NCBI RefSeq assembly: GCF_008042035.1
Contig: NZ_RDBL01000006.1
Coordinates: 1,755,825 to 1,819,824, forward strand
From: Streptomyces sp. col6
GTDB lineage: Bacteria; Actinomycetota; Actinomycetes; Streptomycetales; Streptomycetaceae
Direction of reading: 5' to 3'
Length of the DNA stretch: 64,000 bases
In this document: positions 61,815 to 64,000 of the stretch, piece after piece
Position numbering within the stretch: the stretch's first letter is position 1
Layout of the letters: every line of letters starts with the position of its first letter
Notes under the pieces: generated by a model
The model's input: only the letters and a program-made list of their open reading frames with translations
What the model was told of the DNA's origin: nothing
Databases searched by the model: none
Translations under genes and position numbers: made by a program

Positions 61815-62021
61815 ACTTCACCATGCGCACGCCCAGACGCGGTCGACACGGGCGTCGTGGATGAGTACTTCCTTATGGCGGTGTCTGCTCGCACCGCGCA
61901 CCAGCTGGTGCGCATGGCATCTGACCCGCGCATCCAACGGCACCCTCACGTTCGACACAGCCTGGAGGCGCGCCCGCATCGATCGCCACCCCGACGAGAT
62001 GCCCTACCGTCACCACGGCCA
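61815..62021. other. Non-coding or decayed stretch in the island
   Basis: Short open frames exist here but none has a recognisable protein signature or ribosome-binding site. It lies between the three-gene operon and a helicase fragment and is best seen as decayed sequence. Confidence 0.4.
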
Positions 62022-62340
62022 TCAGCCGGAGACCACTTGTACACAGCAACCCCGCCTTCCTGATGGGTAGAGTTCACGCCACACCTGGGTGCGGGCGTCG
62101 GCCCGCCGGGTGGGCGGGGCGACCGGGCCGGTTCCGAGAAGTACTGCTCGCGTGGCACGGATCAGTGCATGGGAGAGCCCCATGAATGTCCCGCTCGACC
62201 ATTTGGCGAGCCCTCCGCCGTCGACCGGTTCGACGAAAGCCCGCTTGCGTTCCCAGTCGATGAAGGTCACCTGCCAGCTCGGCCGGCGCGCTTCGGTGGC
62301 CCGCTCGGCACGGAGAAGGCAGATCGTGTGAGGATGCGAT
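62022..62340 (-). pseudogene. C-terminal fragment of a DEAD/DEAH helicase-like protein
   Basis: The minus-strand frame reads HPHTICLLRAERATEARRPS then WQVTFIDWERKRAFVEPVDG and GLSHALIRATRAVLLGTG. This resembles the C-terminal region of Lhr-like DEAD/DEAH helicases; the family assignment is from memory. It opens after an in-frame stop near 62340 with no start codon or upstream helicase motifs, so it is a remnant. What truncated it is unclear. Confidence 0.5.
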
Positions 62341-62582
62341 CACTGCGGCAGTTGCGTTTCACGCCGGGCGGCAAGCGGGGTGTCCGCGGACGCTTTCCGA
62401 CCACGCACGACTCCGCCGGCGCATCCTGCTCGGCTGAAGCCCGGGCAGTTTCGACCAACGCCTACGAAGATCTTGGAGACCCAAGATCAAGAAACTTCCC
62501 GTACTGCTGGTAGTCGTCGTCTGCTTCAGCAGTTTGGTTGCGACCGGACTTCTGGTCCTGACGGAAAGCTGGGCGGTTCCCG
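62341..62582. other. Unassigned stretch between helicase fragment and toxin gene
   Basis: A hydrophobic plus-strand peptide (KKLPVLLVVVVCFSSLVATG) can be read at about 62487-62546, ending at a stop near 62591. It lacks a good start or ribosome-binding site, so no gene is called. Confidence 0.35.
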
Positions 62583-62999
62583 TCAGATCTTGATCACCGT
62601 GACTCGTGTCCCGCAGAGGGTGGTGAGGTCCTCCGGGTCAGCGGTGAGCACGGTGGTGGGGCCGGGGGCGGCGAGTGCGGTCGCGGCGAGCATGGCGTCG
62701 ATGGCGTATTTGTGGCCGTGGAGCCCGGCGTCGGCGAGGAGCGTGGCGGCGTGCCGGGCGAGCGGGTCGGTGACCGGTTCCACGACCAGCCGGGAGAGGG
62801 TCCACTCCAGGGCAGGGCGGTTGATCCGGGGGTGAATGACCTCGACCAGGGTGGCCGCGGAGGTAACGACCCGGAGATCATCGGCGCGGGCGAGGGCGAG
62901 CCAGGCCGTGACCGTGCGGTCGCGCAAGACAGCCTTCGCCAGCCCTTCGCTGTCCAGGACGAGGGTGCCGCCCGGTACCGCGGGGGAGGTGCGGGTCAC
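62583..62999 (-). CDS. PIN-domain ribonuclease toxin (VapC-like)
   Basis: This 138-aa PIN protein from GTG 62999 has the acidic cluster: Asp in LVLDSEGLAKAVL, Glu in ATLVEVIHPRI, Asp in YAIDAMLAATAL and Asp in TADPEDLTTL. VapC-type toxins cleave tRNA or other RNA. It overlaps the upstream antitoxin gene by 4 bp (GTGA). The pair lies near the right border of the island and may stabilise it. Confidence 0.88.
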   Translation of the reverse strand: MTRTSPAVPGGTLVLDSEGLAKAVLRDRTVTAWLALARADDLRVVTSAATLVEVIHPRINRPALEWTLSRLVVEPVTDPLARHAATLLADAGLHGHKYAIDAMLAATALAAPGPTTVLTADPEDLTTLCGTRVTVIKI

Positions 63000-63259
63000 G
63001 CGGCGTCCGCCCGGCCCGAGCCCTGCTGCTGCCGGGCTTGGTGGAGCTCGTCGCGCAGGGCCTGGATCTCCTCGTCGGTGACGGGGCCGTGCTCCGCCTC
63101 GGCGACGGCGATGAGCTCGTTGAGATTGTCGCGCTCGACCTGACGGGCGACCGCTGCGGCGACGTAGGCGGAGAGGCCGGAAGGTCCGCTGCGGTCGCGG
63201 GCGGCCTCGGCGATGTCCCGCGGCATGGTGATGGAGTACTTGCTGGTAGCTTCACTCAT
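62996..63259 (-). CDS. Ribbon-helix-helix antitoxin (VapB/CopG-like)
   Basis: This 87-aa protein (ATG 63259) has an RHH-like N-terminus (KYSITMPRDIAEAARDRSGP then LSAYVAAAVARQVER) and an acidic C-terminal tail (EAEHGPVTDEEIQALRDEL) suited to bind the toxin. It is first in the two-gene operon and probably autoregulates through its RHH domain. Confidence 0.85.
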   Translation of the reverse strand: MSEATSKYSITMPRDIAEAARDRSGPSGLSAYVAAAVARQVERDNLNELIAVAEAEHGPVTDEEIQALRDELHQARQQQGSGRADAA

Positions 63260-63396
63260 GCCACCTATCCTACCGCTGGCGCTCCTTGTGGCTTCGGAGC
63301 CGTTCGGGCTGCGTGATCAGGCAAGTCCTTCCGAGCTCTGGGCGCCCGCGTCGTCCGTGTAGCTGACACGTCACTGCCTGCCGCCGTGGTGATCCG

Positions 63397-63414
63397 TGAC
63401 GCTCGTTTGACGCT
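63397..63414. repeat. Right arm-type repeat pair TGACGCT-N4-TGACGCT
   Basis: TGACGCT at 63397 and 63408, 11 bp start to start, same orientation as the left-border set. The 18-bp left pair TGACGCTCATTTGACGCC differs at only two positions. Confidence 0.72.
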
Positions 63415-63486
63415 AAGGGCGCGTACCGGGTGTGATTTTGAAACGCGTACCGGCTCTGACCTGCATGTCTTTCCGAGTAGTCGAAA

Positions 63487-63563
63487 TTCGATCTCTTCTC
63501 GATGACGCATCATGTGGAGTGCGTGGCGATTCTGGAGCCGGTCGCTAAGGGCGCCTGACCTGC
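63487..63563. repeat. Right attachment-site copy (attR): duplicated methyltransferase 3' end
   Basis: It encodes FDLFSMTHHVECVAILEPVA then KGA-stop, the C-terminus of the methyltransferase with one substitution (Pro to Ser). It has no upstream coding context, so it is not a gene but the displaced or imported 3' end from integration. Confidence 0.88.
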
Positions 63564-63713
63564 CTTTTGGCTCGGGCGCGGGCCGTCGGGTGTGCGCTGC
63601 GGGGTCCGGCGCCTCCTTGGGTGGTTGCCCGAGGAGGTCGCCGGCTCGCAGTGACGGGACGACGCTTCCGCCCCTGGTCGGCGCCGAACCGCGGTGATTC
63701 ATTGCGCCACGGC

Positions 63714-64000
63714 TCAGATCGCGCGGTCCTCGATGCCGGCTCCGGCGGCGATTGCGGCGGCGGTTGCCACGGTGTCGCCGCTGATCAGGATGTCGGCCAC
63801 CAGGTCGTCGTCGTAGTCCAGCCCGAATCTGTCGGCGATGAGGAACGAGATCTCGACGGCTGCCATGGAGTCGCCGCCCAGCTCGTGGAAGTTGTCGTCC
63901 CTGCCGACCTCGTCCAGATCGAGGACGCGGGCCCAGATCTCGGCGATGTGGGCCTCCAGCCTCGTCGCGGGGGGCAGGAACGGGCGGCCGGACTCGGGGC
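63714..64000 (-). CDS. Carrier-protein (thiolation) domain, C-terminal end of an NRPS/carrier gene (partial)
   Basis: The minus-strand frame enters from the right edge and encodes the last 94 residues. ATRLEAHIAEIWARVLDLDE precedes the phosphopantetheine site DNFHELGGDSMAAVEISFLI (Ser is the attachment residue). The C-terminus is ISGDTVATAAAIAAGAGIED. The preceding PESGRPFLPPAT segment looks like the linker from an adenylation domain. It indicates that a specialised-metabolite or NRPS-like gene begins beyond the window. Confidence 0.85.
   Translation of the reverse strand, partial: PESGRPFLPPATRLEAHIAEIWARVLDLDEVGRDDNFHELGGDSMAAVEISFLIADRFGLDYDDDLVADILISGDTVATAAAIAAGAGIEDRAI

Larger units (their letters stand above)
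56506..63486. mobile_element. Genomic island integrated at the 3' end of the TRAM methyltransferase gene
   Basis: The island is bounded by the 77-bp direct repeats (attL/attR). Paired TGACGCY heptamers lie inside each border, as arm-type integrase sites would. It contains two transposase remnants, a helicase fragment, a three-gene conflict-type operon and a PIN/RHH toxin-antitoxin pair. No integrase, excisionase or replication gene was found, so it appears to be an immobilised remnant or one mobilised in trans. It is about 7 kb. Confidence 0.85.
63260..63713. other. Right border region of the island and flank
   Basis: 454 bp without a gene. It contains the right arm-type repeats (63397-63414) and attR (63487-63563). 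Beyond it, to 63713, lies the intergenic flank before the stop of a convergent carrier-protein gene. Confidence 0.6.

Noticed and set aside
61857..62063. Plus-strand open frame of about 68 codons after the island operon
   Set aside because: No ribosome-binding site, no recognisable family, and His/Pro/Arg-biased composition typical of a shadow or decayed sequence.
62487..62591. Hydrophobic peptide in the gap before the PIN toxin
   Set aside because: No plausible start codon with ribosome-binding site, and it lies in a decayed stretch.
56429..63563. tRNA gene as the integration target
   Set aside because: No tRNA-like sequence was recognised at either border; the repeated sequence is coding.

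Overview
The window is high-GC, almost purely coding actinobacterial DNA with a Streptomyces chromosomal gene set: parC, paired M16 peptidases, ptsH, sepH, cutRS-type two-component genes, DUF4193/DUF3093/DUF3710/DUF3159 proteins, dut, and frequent GTG/TTG starts with 4-bp stop/start overlaps. From memory, the order parC - M16 pair - M23 - GntR - ptsH - GNAT/acyl-CoA synthetase - tdk - sepH - ferrochelatase - cutRS - dut resembles the S. coelicolor SCO5836-SCO5869 neighbourhood. No database was searched.

Layout. 1-4.5 kb: end of a membrane protein gene, a NarL-type two-component pair, and DUF485 plus a sodium:solute (acetate-type) symporter. 4.5-10 kb: a LacI regulator, an HTH-fused citrate synthase divergent from citA, and a CobW GTPase. 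10-23.8 kb: parC, the M16 pair, a c-di-AMP riboswitch with an M23 peptidase, GntR, ptsH with a DasR-type operator, a GNAT/acyl-CoA synthetase fusion, DUF5998, a phosphatase and tdk. 23.8-33 kb: MerR with a MerR-type promoter, VOC protein, sulfurtransferase, sepH, a repeat-containing membrane protein, a lactone-oxidase-type flavoprotein, ferrochelatase and an inositol monophosphatase family protein. 33-39.5 kb: cutR/cutS-like genes, DUF4193, thioesterase, dut and DUF3710. 39.6-55 kb: a potassium block with kdpFABC and a 27-codon ORF ahead of it, an orphan ABC ATPase, a ZTP-riboswitch-controlled stand-alone AICAR transformylase, kdpDE, an OB-fold protein, DUF3159, two TrkA/RCK proteins and a KimA-type permease. 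55.1-56.5 kb: a TRAM-domain RNA methyltransferase.

From 56.5 to 63.5 kb lies an integrated island. The last 77 bp of the methyltransferase gene are repeated at its far end (69/77 identical), and paired TGACGCY heptamers sit just inside each border. No integrase remains between them. The island holds a dead IS3 element, a broken IS5-like transposase, a helicase fragment, a PIN/RHH toxin-antitoxin pair, and an intact, tightly coupled three-gene operon. In this operon a small helical protein ends in, and an NTPase begins with, the same Asn-rich beta-strand motif. This is the arrangement expected of an amyloid-signalling effector/NLR-like receptor pair and is the most interesting candidate system here. 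Beyond the island, the 3' end of a carrier-protein (thiolation) domain gene runs off the right edge.

Regulation visible in sequence includes two riboswitches (c-di-AMP and ZTP), a dre-like DasR operator, a MerR-type 20-bp-spacer promoter, a LacI operator, several likely leaderless starts, and many strong intrinsic terminators.
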